Of a stretch of DNA of 64,000 nucleotides, positions 1 to 7,518 are shown one piece after another. Origin of the DNA: Henriciella sp. (GTDB lineage Bacteria; Pseudomonadota; Alphaproteobacteria; Caulobacterales; Hyphomonadaceae). The stretch spans positions 1-64,000 of the forward strand of contig NZ_JAPYPG010000009.1 of the NCBI RefSeq assembly GCF_029937755.1. The letters run 5' to 3'. A program made the position numbers and the translations under genes. The stretch's first letter is position 1; each line of letters opens with the position of its first letter. The notes below the pieces were generated by a model, which was given only the letters and a program-made list of their open reading frames with translations, was not told the origin of the DNA and searched no databases.

Positions 1-54
1 ACTATGAAAGGGTCAGACTCTCGAAATAAACGAGGGAGCCGAAGGGCTCAGGTC

Positions 55-82
55 AAGGCCCGCATCCTTCGATGCGGGCCTT
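55..82. terminator. Strong hairpin downstream of copB
   Basis: A perfect 12-bp inverted repeat (AAGGCCCGCATC / GATGCGGGCCTT) encloses a 4-base CTTC loop. It lies about 65 bases beyond the stop of the minus-strand copB and faces the unseen gene to the left. The T tract is weak on both sides (TTAGCTT on plus, TTGACC on minus), so it may be a shared, bidirectional terminator or an mRNA 3' stabiliser rather than a classical rho-independent site. Confidence 0.6.
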
Positions 83-148
83 AGCTTCCGTCTGCTGATT
101 GATTGCCGGTCCGGAGTCGCCAATAGAAACGCTGCCTCCTAAGAATCG

Positions 149-844
149 CTAGAACATGGTTCGCAAGCCGACTTTAAAAACGGTGTCATCCGCGCTGCCG
201 GTTTCCAATCGTTGAAAGTCAGCGGTGTCGCCATAGGCTTCTTCATAGGCAAGCTCGACATAAGGTGCGAATTCACGGGTGAATTCATAGCGCAATTGAG
301 CGCTATATTCCGCCGTCGCTAATCCCGAACCAATCTGCCGGGACGGATCGTCTTCGGCATAGAAATCTAGCGCAATGCCGGGTTCGAGGATCAGGCGTTG
401 CGTGAACAAAAGTTCGCCCGTGGCTTCAAATCGGGCGCTGACATCGCCACTCGAAGAGACAAAGGCGGCGGCATCAACTTCGAAGAAGTAGGGCGCAAGA
501 CCTTGCAGCCCTATAACGCCATAGGTCTCGCCTTTAGGCTCAAGGTCGTAGCGCACACCAATCTGCGCATCCCAGAATTTTGAAATGTAGCGTGAATACA
601 GCGCTTGGACCTCGGCGTCCTCGAAGTCGCCATCGGCAAACTCACCTTCAGTCTTCCACCAAAAGCGATTATAATCACCGCCGACCCAGCCTTGGGCATC
701 AAAGGCACCGACGGTTTCATCATCAATCTCGGCAATATCGGCTTCGATCAACGTGTAATTGTAGACCGGGTCACCTTCGGTTGCGAGGGCCGGCAGGGCG
801 GTCGCCATGGCGAGCGCACCCACGATCAGGAAATTGGGTTTCAT
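149..844 (-). CDS. copB: Copper resistance outer-membrane protein CopB (short form)
   Basis: 231-residue CopB-family beta-barrel. Residues 1-21 are a signal peptide ending LPALA. The mature part carries the family blocks WVGGDYNRFWWKTEGE, the paired LYSRYISKFWDAQIGVRYD strand, LAPYFFEVDAAAF, LLFTQRLILEP, and the terminal aromatic F of an outer-membrane barrel. Compared with the second copy at 58926-59729 it lacks the 40-odd-residue acidic/Met segment after the signal peptide. A good ribosome site (AAGGATAAAACAG) precedes the ATG. It follows copA by 24 bases, so the two are one operon. The family binds or sequesters periplasmic copper at the outer membrane. Confidence 0.93.
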   Translation of the reverse strand: MKPNFLIVGALAMATALPALATEGDPVYNYTLIEADIAEIDDETVGAFDAQGWVGGDYNRFWWKTEGEFADGDFEDAEVQALYSRYISKFWDAQIGVRYDLEPKGETYGVIGLQGLAPYFFEVDAAAFVSSSGDVSARFEATGELLFTQRLILEPGIALDFYAEDDPSRQIGSGLATAEYSAQLRYEFTREFAPYVELAYEEAYGDTADFQRLETGSADDTVFKVGLRTMF

Positions 845-868
845 CTGTTTTATCCTTATGGGTGTTTG

Positions 869-2467
869 TTATTGAGCGCCGCCAATGACGTCGACTTGCC
901 GGAACATGCCGGTCGCGGCGTGCTGGAGAATGTGGCAGTGGAAGGCCCAGGATCCGGTGGCATCGACGGTTACATCGGCGGAGATAGTTTCACCTGGCCG
1001 GATCGTGATCGTGTGCTTGCGGGGCGCCATGTCGCCCTCGCCATTCACCAGATCCATCCACAATCCATGCAGGTGCATCGGGTGCTCCATCATGGTTTCA
1101 TTCTTGAATGTGATACGAACGCGTTCGCCGTAATTAAACTCCAGCGGGCCGGCGTCACCGAACTTCACGTCGTTAATCGACCAGAAATACCGTTCCATGT
1201 TCCCTGTGAGACGAAGCTCGACCTCGCGATCTGGAGCTCGCCGGTCCGTATATGGCGTGAGCGCGCGGAGATCGTCATAGGTGAGGACTTTCTGTCCTTG
1301 CTCCATCGCAGGCATTTCGCCATGTCCGCTATGGGCGTCTCCACTCATGTCCATGGTCATCTCATCCATGCCGGTAGCTTCACCATCAGCCATCGCGCCG
1401 TGGCTGGCATGGCCTTCGCCCATCGCTGCCATTGTCAGCTCTGGCCGGGGCCCAAGTTCCGGGATCGCCGCTTCGGCGCCGGGTGTCTCGCTGAGTGTGC
1501 CGCGGGCATATCCTGATCGGTCCTTTGCAGCGGCGAAGATCGTATATGATTGTCCCGCCTCAGGCTCGACGATAACGTCGAAGGTTTCAGCGATAGCGAT
1601 CGGGAACTCATCAACCGAGACTGGCTCGATGTTCTGACCATCGGCCTGGACCACTGTCATTTTGAGTCCCGGAATCTTGACGTCGAAATAGGTCATGGCG
1701 GCAGCATTGATGAACCGGAGACGGACTTTCTCGCCCGGTTCGAAAAGACCGCTCCAATTGTCTTCAGGCGTTTCACCGTTCACCAGAAACGAGTAGCCGG
1801 TAATGTCGACAATGTCGGTTGGATCCATGCGCATCCGGCCCCACGCCAGTCGCTCCTGGATGACGTCGGTCTTTTCGCCGCCATCAGCATTTGTCCAATC
1901 ACGCCAGAGGTCGAAAACGGTTCGGCGATTGTAATTGTAATAGTTCGAGCGCTTCTTGAGATTGGCGAGCGCTTTGTAGGGACTGTCGTTCAGCCAGTCG
2001 GCGAGAATGATCACATGCTCGCGATCATACTCGAAGGGGTCCGGCTGTGCCGGTTCGATTATGATGGGCGCGAAGACGCCCTCCTGTTCCTGCAGCGCAG
2101 AGTGTCCATGGTACCAGTAGGTGCCTGACTGGTTGGCGGTGAAGTTGTAAGTGTAGGTCTCGCCCGGCGCGATGCCGTCAAAACTGATCCCCGGAACGCC
2201 ATCCATACCAGCGTCCAGGATAATCCCATGCCAGTGAAGCGAGGTATCTACATCGAGTGTATTGGTGACATTGATGGTGACGTCTTCGCCTTCACGCAGT
2301 CGCAGTAGAGGGCCAGGGCTCGTCCCGTTGATGCTGACGCCGGTCAGCGTCTTGCCATCGACCGTCCGTTCAAACTGGTCGATCTCCAGATTATAAACGT
2401 CTGCGAGTGCGGCGGGCGCGATCAAGCTGCTTGTCGCGATGAGCAGTCCGGCGAGTTTGGAACGCAT
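869..2467 (-). CDS. copA: Multicopper oxidase CopA (periplasmic copper resistance)
   Basis: 532-residue periplasmic multicopper oxidase. Start chosen at the ATG with TAAGGAG 8 bases upstream; a longer open frame from 2590 has no ribosome site. The N-terminus (MRSKLAGLL... ending ALA near residue 22) is a Sec-type signal rather than the twin-arginine signal usual for CopA, which stands out because the paralogue at 59726 has a Tat signal. Copper ligands are present: HWH (78-80), YHGH (119-122), HPMHLHG and the C-terminal HCHILQHAATGM type-1/type-2-3 cluster. A Met/His-rich stretch around 345-395 suits Cu(I) binding. It oxidises Cu(I) to Cu(II) in the periplasm and pairs with the downstream copB. 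A CsoR-like inverted repeat lies about 95 bases upstream. Confidence 0.95.
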   Translation of the reverse strand: MRSKLAGLLIATSSLIAPAALADVYNLEIDQFERTVDGKTLTGVSINGTSPGPLLRLREGEDVTINVTNTLDVDTSLHWHGIILDAGMDGVPGISFDGIAPGETYTYNFTANQSGTYWYHGHSALQEQEGVFAPIIIEPAQPDPFEYDREHVIILADWLNDSPYKALANLKKRSNYYNYNRRTVFDLWRDWTNADGGEKTDVIQERLAWGRMRMDPTDIVDITGYSFLVNGETPEDNWSGLFEPGEKVRLRFINAAAMTYFDVKIPGLKMTVVQADGQNIEPVSVDEFPIAIAETFDVIVEPEAGQSYTIFAAAKDRSGYARGTLSETPGAEAAIPELGPRPELTMAAMGEGHASHGAMADGEATGMDEMTMDMSGDAHSGHGEMPAMEQGQKVLTYDDLRALTPYTDRRAPDREVELRLTGNMERYFWSINDVKFGDAGPLEFNYGERVRITFKNETMMEHPMHLHGLWMDLVNGEGDMAPRKHTITIRPGETISADVTVDATGSWAFHCHILQHAATGMFRQVDVIGGAQ

Positions 2468-2561
2468 GATGTTCTCCTTATTGCGTTGGACGCCGCTGGA
2501 ATATTGGGGGAGGAATAGGCGTCGTTGTCGGATGGTTACGCGGCCAGACCGGGCACCCCTT

Positions 2562-2578
2562 ATGCCCCCTTGGGGTAT
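2562..2578. promoter_or_regulatory. CsoR-like operator (copA-copB operon 1)
   Basis: ATGCCC-CCTTG-GGGTAT, a 6-5-6 inverted repeat with one mismatch to ATACCC-N5-GGGTAT. It sits between the stop of the upstream membrane-protein gene and the copA start, about 95 bases before the ATG. The same 17-base pattern recurs ahead of other copper genes at 53676, 57736 and 62024. It resembles the GC-tract operators of CsoR-family copper repressors; the identity of the regulator is inferred. Confidence 0.6.
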
Positions 2579-2602
2579 GAGGTGCGACACTTTAGCGAAC
2601 CG

Positions 2603-3082
2603 TCACCGACGCATCGCGCTTTTCAGCCAGGCAAAGATCAGACTGGGGATGATCAGCCACTGCAAGAGCGGCGACAGCCCGGTGTTGAGCGGTCCGATCG
2701 TCGGCATTGCTTCGCGGTAGGCCCAGCTTTCGCGGATCGAAATATTCAGCCATTCGCTGAACACTGTATAGGTCAGTCCGATCAGGAGGCTTAAACCTGC
2801 GACTCGCCAATAGTTTTTGTCTGGCCATCCACGGCGCCCCGCGATGAGCCAGGCGAGCGATAGCGAAGACCCGGCGATTAGGACATCGCCAAATGTGCAG
2901 TGAGCAATCGCGAATGCGATCTCGGCGCGTGTCCCATCAATCCAGATCGTGTAAAGCGGCGCGTGGGCGATTTCCCAGATCAAGTTTGCGACCGCGATAA
3001 TCAGAATGTAGGCGAAAAAGAACTGTAACAACCGCCAGTTTGGAGCTGTGGTTGGTTTCGGGATGTCCAGTTCTTGCGTCAT
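2603..3082 (-). CDS. Four-TM membrane protein of unknown function
   Basis: 159 residues from the chosen ATG (MTQELDIPK). An upstream ATG at 3148 would add 22 hydrophilic residues and has no ribosome site; GAGAC ahead of the chosen start is itself weak. About four membrane spans can be seen (residues ~18-40, 55-80, 90-112, 130-152). Conserved-looking features are WEIAHAPLY in the first span, FSEWLN, and a C-terminal IGPLNTGLSPLLQWLIIP. The protein at 48711-49139 has the same plan (WEALQMPFY, W-R-Y-SEAMPVIPG, PLLMWIMVP), so the two are distant paralogues, each next to copper genes. I do not recognise a function; a copper-linked membrane role is inference from context only. Confidence 0.75.
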   Translation of the reverse strand: MTQELDIPKPTTAPNWRLLQFFFAYILIIAVANLIWEIAHAPLYTIWIDGTRAEIAFAIAHCTFGDVLIAGSSLSLAWLIAGRRGWPDKNYWRVAGLSLLIGLTYTVFSEWLNISIRESWAYREAMPTIGPLNTGLSPLLQWLIIPSLIFAWLKSAMRR

Positions 3083-3186
3083 TGGCGTCTCTTGCGAAAA
3101 TGCGATCAGATTGCCAATTTCTACGTGTCGACAGGTATCATCCCTCACATGCAGATCGGCATTGTCAGGCGCGCGATCGGTGCATA

Positions 3187-3200
3187 TTGACTTTAATCAA
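3187..3200. promoter_or_regulatory. FNR/FixK-type box
   Basis: TTGAC-TTTA-ATCAA, one base from the FNR-family consensus TTGAT-N4-ATCAA. It lies between the divergently transcribed membrane-protein gene (ATG at 3082, 105 bases away) and the Cnr-like operon (ATG at 3283, 83 bases away). Either could be its target. A similar box is at 26386. Confidence 0.5.
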
Positions 3201-3282
3201 TGTTTTTAAGGGAGCGCGATAGCCGCTGCGTATATGACAATACGTAGTCCTCCCTAAATTTGCTTCTCGAAAGGAGAGTGCC

Positions 3283-3600
3283 ATGAAAAATGACCTAGAC
3301 GCGCTCATCAAAGATCTGAAGGCGGCGCCCCTTGATCGCGACCTTCACAATCTCGAAGCCGAGGTTTGGGAGCGGATTGACGCGCGCAACCCAGCCGGAC
3401 ACCCAGCTTCGCCCGCAGCGATTGCCACAGACAGACGCCTTTTTGCGACACCGGCAGTAAGTCGAACCGCGGCGGTTGCGCTTGCCGTTGCAATCGGCCT
3501 TTTGGTCGGATTGTTCGGGGCGCCCAGCCAGTCATCGCCGAGCGATTTTTCGGTCTTCTCTGTTGACGCCCCATATGCCCCTTCCGGGCTTCTGAGGTAA
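3283..3600 (+). CDS. CnrY/NccY-like membrane anti-sigma factor
   Basis: 105-residue protein with a charged cytoplasmic N-terminal half (residues 1-60), one membrane span (about 62-82, AVALAVAIGLLVGLFG) and a short periplasmic tail. Size, topology and position match CnrY, the small anti-sigma factor that traps CnrH at the membrane in the cobalt/nickel system of Cupriavidus. An AAAGGAGAG ribosome site precedes the ATG, and the gene ends 8 bases before the sensor gene. Sequence of this family is poorly conserved, so the assignment rests on gene order with the sensor and sigma factor downstream. No cnrCBA efflux genes follow, so the metal and the target genes are unknown. Confidence 0.75.
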   Translation: MKNDLDALIKDLKAAPLDRDLHNLEAEVWERIDARNPAGHPASPAAIATDRRLFATPAVSRTAAVALAVAIGLLVGLFGAPSQSSPSDFSVFSVDAPYAPSGLLR

Positions 3601-3608
3601 GAGGAGTA

Positions 3609-4043
3609 ATGAAACTAGAACACTGGATCATTGTCGTTTTCCTAGCCCTGTGCGCGGGCATGACCGGCGTGTTTGTCGCTGGAAACTGGTCTGTAACGCA
3701 TCCGGTCGAAACAGCTTCTGGTTTGCATGAGCTGGTCCATCACGACTTGGATCTCTCAGCGGATCAGGAAGCAGAACTCGAGCTAATCGAACACCGTTTC
3801 GCGGCCAGAAAGGCTGAGCTGGAACAAAAGCTTCGCGCGGCCAACTTGGCACTTGCTGGCGCTATGGAGGCCGACAAATCCTATTCGCCCGCTGTTCAGG
3901 CGGCGATCGATGATTTCCACACAGCCATGGGGGAGCTGCAAAAAGTCACTATCGAGCATGTGTTTGAGATGCGCGAGATCCTTACCGAGGAACAAGCGAT
4001 CGTCTTTGACGCAGAAGTCGTTCGAGCACTGACGGAGCTTTAG
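3609..4043 (+). CDS. CnrX-like periplasmic heavy-metal sensor
   Basis: 144 residues: N-terminal membrane anchor (7-25), then a helical periplasmic domain of the CnrX/heavy-metal-resistance family. The five metal ligands known for Cupriavidus CnrX (His42, His46, Glu63, His119, Met123) all have counterparts here with identical spacing: His40, His44, Glu61, His117, Met121. This strongly supports a metal-sensing role for Ni/Co or possibly Cu. In the known system metal binding by CnrX relieves CnrY inhibition of the sigma factor. GAGGAG stands just before the ATG; the gene lies between the anti-sigma and sigma genes. Confidence 0.87.
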   Translation: MKLEHWIIVVFLALCAGMTGVFVAGNWSVTHPVETASGLHELVHHDLDLSADQEAELELIEHRFAARKAELEQKLRAANLALAGAMEADKSYSPAVQAAIDDFHTAMGELQKVTIEHVFEMREILTEEQAIVFDAEVVRALTEL

Positions 4044-4053
4044 ACATATACAC

Positions 4054-4623
4054 GTGCACAACACAGAGCGAACAGATGCAGAGCTTGCTGTAGCCGCAGC
4101 GGGGGGCGAGGAACGCGCTTTCACCGAGCTTATGCGCCGTTACAAGGAACCGCTCTACCGCTACGTTCAACGCTCGATGCGTGGCAATGAAGACGCCTAT
4201 GATGTGCTGCAGGAAGCCTTTACCGCAGCCTGGCGTTCGATTGACCGTTATGACCCGTCGCGGAAGTTCTCGACCTGGATCTACCACATTGCGCTCAACA
4301 AAGTTCGTGATCATGGCCGTAAACGCGCCGTGCGAAGCTTTTTCTTTCAAGCAGCACCTCTGGAGAGCCCGGATCGGCCCGATATCGCGGACCACTCGCA
4401 AAATGTTCAAGACGATTATGAGCACCGCGATGAGCTCAACCGTGTCTCGAAAATGGTGGACGCGCTGCCAGATAAGTTGAGGCAGGCCTTTACGCTGCAG
4501 GTCCTTCAAGACATGCCCCAAAGTGAAGTGGCCGAAATACTTAGTGTCTCCATCAAGGCGGTGGAAACACGGGTCTACCGCGCCCGGAAAATCTTGCAGG
4601 AACAGGTCGAAAAGCTCGATTAG
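4054..4623 (+). CDS. ECF sigma factor, CnrH-like
   Basis: 189-residue ECF sigma factor starting at GTG, the only in-frame start that keeps region 2. Region 2 spans about 18-85 (RRYKEPLYRYVQRSM, DAYDVLQEAFTAAWRSIDRYD, FSTWIYHIALNKVRD). Region 4 spans about 130-180 (LPDKLRQAFTLQVLQDMPQSEVAEILSVSIKAVETRVYRAR), a helix-turn-helix. It is the last gene of the Cnr-like triad and is presumably released by the upstream anti-sigma/sensor pair on metal challenge. Its stop overlaps by 4 bases the stop of the convergent EamA gene. Confidence 0.92.
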   Translation: MHNTERTDAELAVAAAGGEERAFTELMRRYKEPLYRYVQRSMRGNEDAYDVLQEAFTAAWRSIDRYDPSRKFSTWIYHIALNKVRDHGRKRAVRSFFFQAAPLESPDRPDIADHSQNVQDDYEHRDELNRVSKMVDALPDKLRQAFTLQVLQDMPQSEVAEILSVSIKAVETRVYRARKILQEQVEKLD

Positions 4624-5567
4624 GCTTCTTTTTTAGCAGACATTAGCGGCGACGTTTCGGACCTCGGGCGCGATGCGAGATAGATCCCGATGGCAGCGAG
4701 CGCGCCGCCGCCAATGACATTTATCGTCAGTGGCTCTGAGAAGAATAGCGCGCCAATCGAAACGCCAATGATCGGAACGAGAAAACTAAATGCGGCCGCC
4801 TTGGATACATCCAGCGACTGCAAAGTCACCTGCCATAACCAATAGGCCAGCGCCGTCCCGGGCAGGGCGAGTCCAAGAAGTGAAATTATGAATTGCGCCG
4901 ACCAGTCGATGGCCGTTGGGGATTCGGTCGCGAACGCCAAAATTGAGATCGGGATCGCTCCAACCAAAAGCTGTAACCCCATCGCCATCGCCGCATCGAC
5001 GCGCATCGCTAATGACTTAATGGCGATGTTACCTACAGCGACGCCGCTCGTCGCCATAATTACCAGGACCAGACCGAAGGCTGTTGACCCCCCGCCCGAG
5101 GCCAGTACGCGCGGTATGGCGATGAGCGCCACGCCGCCGACGCCGAGGCAAAGCCCAAACCAGCCAATCGGTCCAAGACGTTCGCGCAGAAACACGACAG
5201 CGAGCACGGCGGCGATCAACGGCTGGAGACTTTCTATCACGGTCGCAAGACCAGGTGATACAAACTCCGCGGCGTGAAACATCCCGAAGTAGCCAATGCC
5301 GGTCATTCCAAGACCAGCAAGCGTGATCCAGCCCCAAACGGTCCACCCGCGAGGCAACGCGGCTCGGCGCAGAGCGGCGACACCTATTAAAACACTACCA
5401 GCCAGAACAGCGCGCAGGGCTGCAAAGGTCAGGTGAGGTGCATAAGCGAGCCCCAGCGTGATGAGCGGATAGCAGGAGGCCCATAAGACCATGACGATGG
5501 CTGCGAGAATGCGGGGGCTGACAATCAAACCAGGGCTCCGGTGAAACACTTGAAAGAGTGGAGCCAA
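4620..5567 (-). CDS. EamA/DMT-family transporter
   Basis: 315 residues with ten predicted membrane spans in two EamA repeats (about 20-150 and 160-300). Repeat signatures include ASCYPLITLGLAYAPHLTFAALRAVLAG in the first half and IAIKSLAMRVDAAMA...AYWLWQVTLQSLDVSKAAAFSFLVPIIGV in the second. This family exports metabolites such as amino acids or carries drugs; the substrate cannot be read from sequence. The first 18 residues precede span 1 and a TTG at the LIVSPRI segment is an alternative start. Convergent with the sigma-factor gene. Confidence 0.88.
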   Translation of the reverse strand: MAPLFQVFHRSPGLIVSPRILAAIVMVLWASCYPLITLGLAYAPHLTFAALRAVLAGSVLIGVAALRRAALPRGWTVWGWITLAGLGMTGIGYFGMFHAAEFVSPGLATVIESLQPLIAAVLAVVFLRERLGPIGWFGLCLGVGGVALIAIPRVLASGGGSTAFGLVLVIMATSGVAVGNIAIKSLAMRVDAAMAMGLQLLVGAIPISILAFATESPTAIDWSAQFIISLLGLALPGTALAYWLWQVTLQSLDVSKAAAFSFLVPIIGVSIGALFFSEPLTINVIGGGALAAIGIYLASRPRSETSPLMSAKKEA

Positions 5568-5654
5568 TTATGAGGGCGCCGCCTGTGTGCTGCGTAATAC
5601 GTTGCAAGTGCCCAATACCCTTGGGTTCGAACAGTTGTAAAAAGGATACCCCTC

Positions 5655-6113
5655 ATGAAACCGATCTGGATCACCGCCGCCGCTGTTTTTGCTTTGTCGC
5701 CTATGGCCTTGGCTCAAGACGGCCACAAGACACATGATCAAAGCGAAACACCTGCCGTTGAGGCGGAGACGGACCCCGCCAGTGCCAAAACCTGCATGGC
5801 TGGTCATGAAGGCATGGAAGGTATGGAGGGCTGCATGGCCAATATGGAAGGTAAGATGGCTGAAGGTCATATGATGGATCATGGCGGCGATCACATGATG
5901 GGTCGCGACAAACCCATGATGGGCGAGGGCGGCATGGCGATGGACATGGATAAAATGATGGAGCATGGCGCAGATGGCCACCAAATGCATGCCGCATCTG
6001 GTGATCATCCAATGTCTGCGGAAGACTGCGAGGCCAAACATGAAGCTATGGGCCATGATCCAGCTGAGCACTGCCCAATGATGACGGGCGAGGAGGAGGT
6101 TGCCACAGAATAA
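5655..6113 (+). CDS. Met/His-rich periplasmic protein, probable copper binder
   Basis: 152 residues. Signal peptide 1-20 (ending ALAQ), then low-complexity sequence dense in Met, His, Asp and Glu, with repeated GHxMMDHGGDHMMG- and EGMEGCMANMEG-like units and three or four Cys. There is no recognisable fold. Such composition is typical of periplasmic Cu(I)/Ag(I)-sequestering proteins that travel with copper operons. An AAAAAGGA ribosome site precedes the ATG. It stands alone between the divergent EamA gene and the Rieske gene. Function is inferred from composition and neighbourhood. Confidence 0.8.
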   Translation: MKPIWITAAAVFALSPMALAQDGHKTHDQSETPAVEAETDPASAKTCMAGHEGMEGMEGCMANMEGKMAEGHMMDHGGDHMMGRDKPMMGEGGMAMDMDKMMEHGADGHQMHAASGDHPMSAEDCEAKHEAMGHDPAEHCPMMTGEEEVATE

Positions 6114-6417
6114 GGCGTGTTCGGGTGTCGTTCTTCGGCGCCGCCGCCTTGGTCCCGGGCCTTCGCACTACGTCCCCCCCAACTGTGAAAGCCCGGACCA
6201 AAAATTGTTCGCTTCGACGAACAATGAAGCAGAATGAGATTAGCCCTCCCCTCTCGCTCGATCTCGCTCTGAACTTGCCGCGTCCCATGCTCCCCCCAAA
6301 GCCAATATGGGGCGCGGCAATATATTCATCGCTGCATGGGACGCCGCAGCTGCACCTGTAATGGACACAGCGTGCCCGGCGTCTGTTCCAATGATGAGAA
6401 TTTCAGGGAGTATTTTT
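6114..6417. other. Non-coding gap upstream of the Rieske gene
   Basis: About 300 bases with no credible gene. Short frames here lack ribosome sites and family resemblance. No clear hairpin with a T tract and no copper-type inverted repeat was found. Confidence 0.6.
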
Positions 6418-6972
6418 ATGTCAGACTCCGTTCCCACAGAAGTTGAACGACGTGATTTTATCTTTATTGCGACGACTGCCGCCGCAGCTATTGGAACGGG
6501 ACTGGCGGCCTGGCCGCTTGTCGATCAAATGAATCCGGCGAGCGACACACGCGCGTCGAGTTCCTTGGATGTCGACGTTTCGAAGATTCCGGTCGGTGGC
6601 GAAATCCGGGTTTTGATCGGCGGTAAGCCGTTTTTTATTCGCCGACGCACTGAAGCGGAGATCGCCGCTGCCAACGCCGTTAATTTCGACCGATTGCCAG
6701 ACCCGGAAACAGATGATGCCCGTCTTAGGCCCCGCCGTGATGGCACGCTCAACCCCGCTATATTGATTACATCGGGCGTCTGTACGCATCTTGGCTGTGT
6801 GCCTGTAGGCCCAAATCAGGGCGCGGTCGGAGATTATGGCGGGTGGTACTGCCCCTGCCATGGATCGCACTATGACATTTCCGGGCGGATCAGAAAGGGA
6901 CCGGCACCGCTGAATCTGCCTGTCCCAGACTATGTCTATCTGACTGATGATTTAGTGACGATCTCGATTTGA
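6418..6972 (+). CDS. petA: Rieske iron-sulfur protein (orphan PetA-like)
   Basis: 184 residues from the ATG that follows AGGGAG; a longer frame from 6307 adds sequence with no ribosome site. Residues 8-35 form the twin-arginine-type N-terminal anchor (RRDFIFIATTAAAAIGTGLAAWPLVDQM). The [2Fe-2S] ligands and disulphide cysteines are intact: CTHLGC at 122-127 and CPCHGSHYD at 145-153, followed by the GPAPLNLPVPDY Pro loop. This is the UbiG/petA-type ubiquinol-cytochrome c reductase Rieske subunit. It is not followed by cytochrome b or c1 genes, so it is either a second, stand-alone copy or serves another quinol-oxidising complex. Confidence 0.93.
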   Translation: MSDSVPTEVERRDFIFIATTAAAAIGTGLAAWPLVDQMNPASDTRASSSLDVDVSKIPVGGEIRVLIGGKPFFIRRRTEAEIAAANAVNFDRLPDPETDDARLRPRRDGTLNPAILITSGVCTHLGCVPVGPNQGAVGDYGGWYCPCHGSHYDISGRIRKGPAPLNLPVPDYVYLTDDLVTISI

Positions 6973-7012
6973 GAAACCGAGTTGGAGCGCTTGGCACCAA
7001 GAGCGACAGACA

Positions 7013-7507
7013 ATGAAACGCCAATTGGAAAACTCACACCTGATCGTCTTTCTTGTACTTTGCCTGCTTGCCCTGACGGGCTTGAGTCTTTCAGGGACGG
7101 CCCGTAGCGGCGGCGATGCCAACCAATTTCACGGCGAGCTGCAACGCGCTGATCTGGCGGCAGGACCTGCCGATGGCGCTGAACTTCATCCCGGCAGATC
7201 CTACGTGTTCATCGTGAAGTTCAAAGCGGATGAGGGATTAGCTGAAATTCTTGCGCTTTACCGCCCCCAGCGCGAGCGCGCTGTTCAGGCATTCGGCGTT
7301 TGGGCGCGAGACAAATCAGCGTTTCGCGGATTGGCGCTGGATCGAGTCGCATACTCTGGTGAAGCGCTGCTGATTTACGACCCTCGCATGGATGACAGAA
7401 TACCACGCCCAACGCTCGACGAAATATCACAGCAGCTCAATGCTTCGCCATTCGTGAGATACGCGGACCTTGATTCCATCGTGCAGGCCCGGTCGAAGGC
7501 ATGCTAA
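7013..7507 (+). CDS. Hypothetical exported or membrane-anchored protein
   Basis: 164 residues. An N-terminal hydrophobic segment (10-29, LIVFLVLCLLALTGLSLSG) is a signal or anchor; the rest is soluble and of mixed alpha/beta character. I do not recognise a domain. It lies 40 bases after the Rieske gene in the same direction and so may be co-transcribed with it. It is convergent with the flavoprotein remnant. No key motifs, cofactors or repeats are visible. Confidence 0.6.
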   Translation: MKRQLENSHLIVFLVLCLLALTGLSLSGTARSGGDANQFHGELQRADLAAGPADGAELHPGRSYVFIVKFKADEGLAEILALYRPQRERAVQAFGVWARDKSAFRGLALDRVAYSGEALLIYDPRMDDRIPRPTLDEISQQLNASPFVRYADLDSIVQARSKAC

Positions 7508-7518
7508 AAAAATTGCAC

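Noticed and set aside
605-1516. 303-codon open frame on the plus strand across copB and copA
   Set aside because: Antisense to strongly conserved minus-strand genes; no ribosome site and no family resemblance.
5608-5632. Possible copper operator (AATACCCTTGGGTT) upstream of the Met/His-rich gene
   Set aside because: The half sites are separated by two bases rather than five and do not fit the ATACCC-N5-GGGTAT pattern of the other copper operons.
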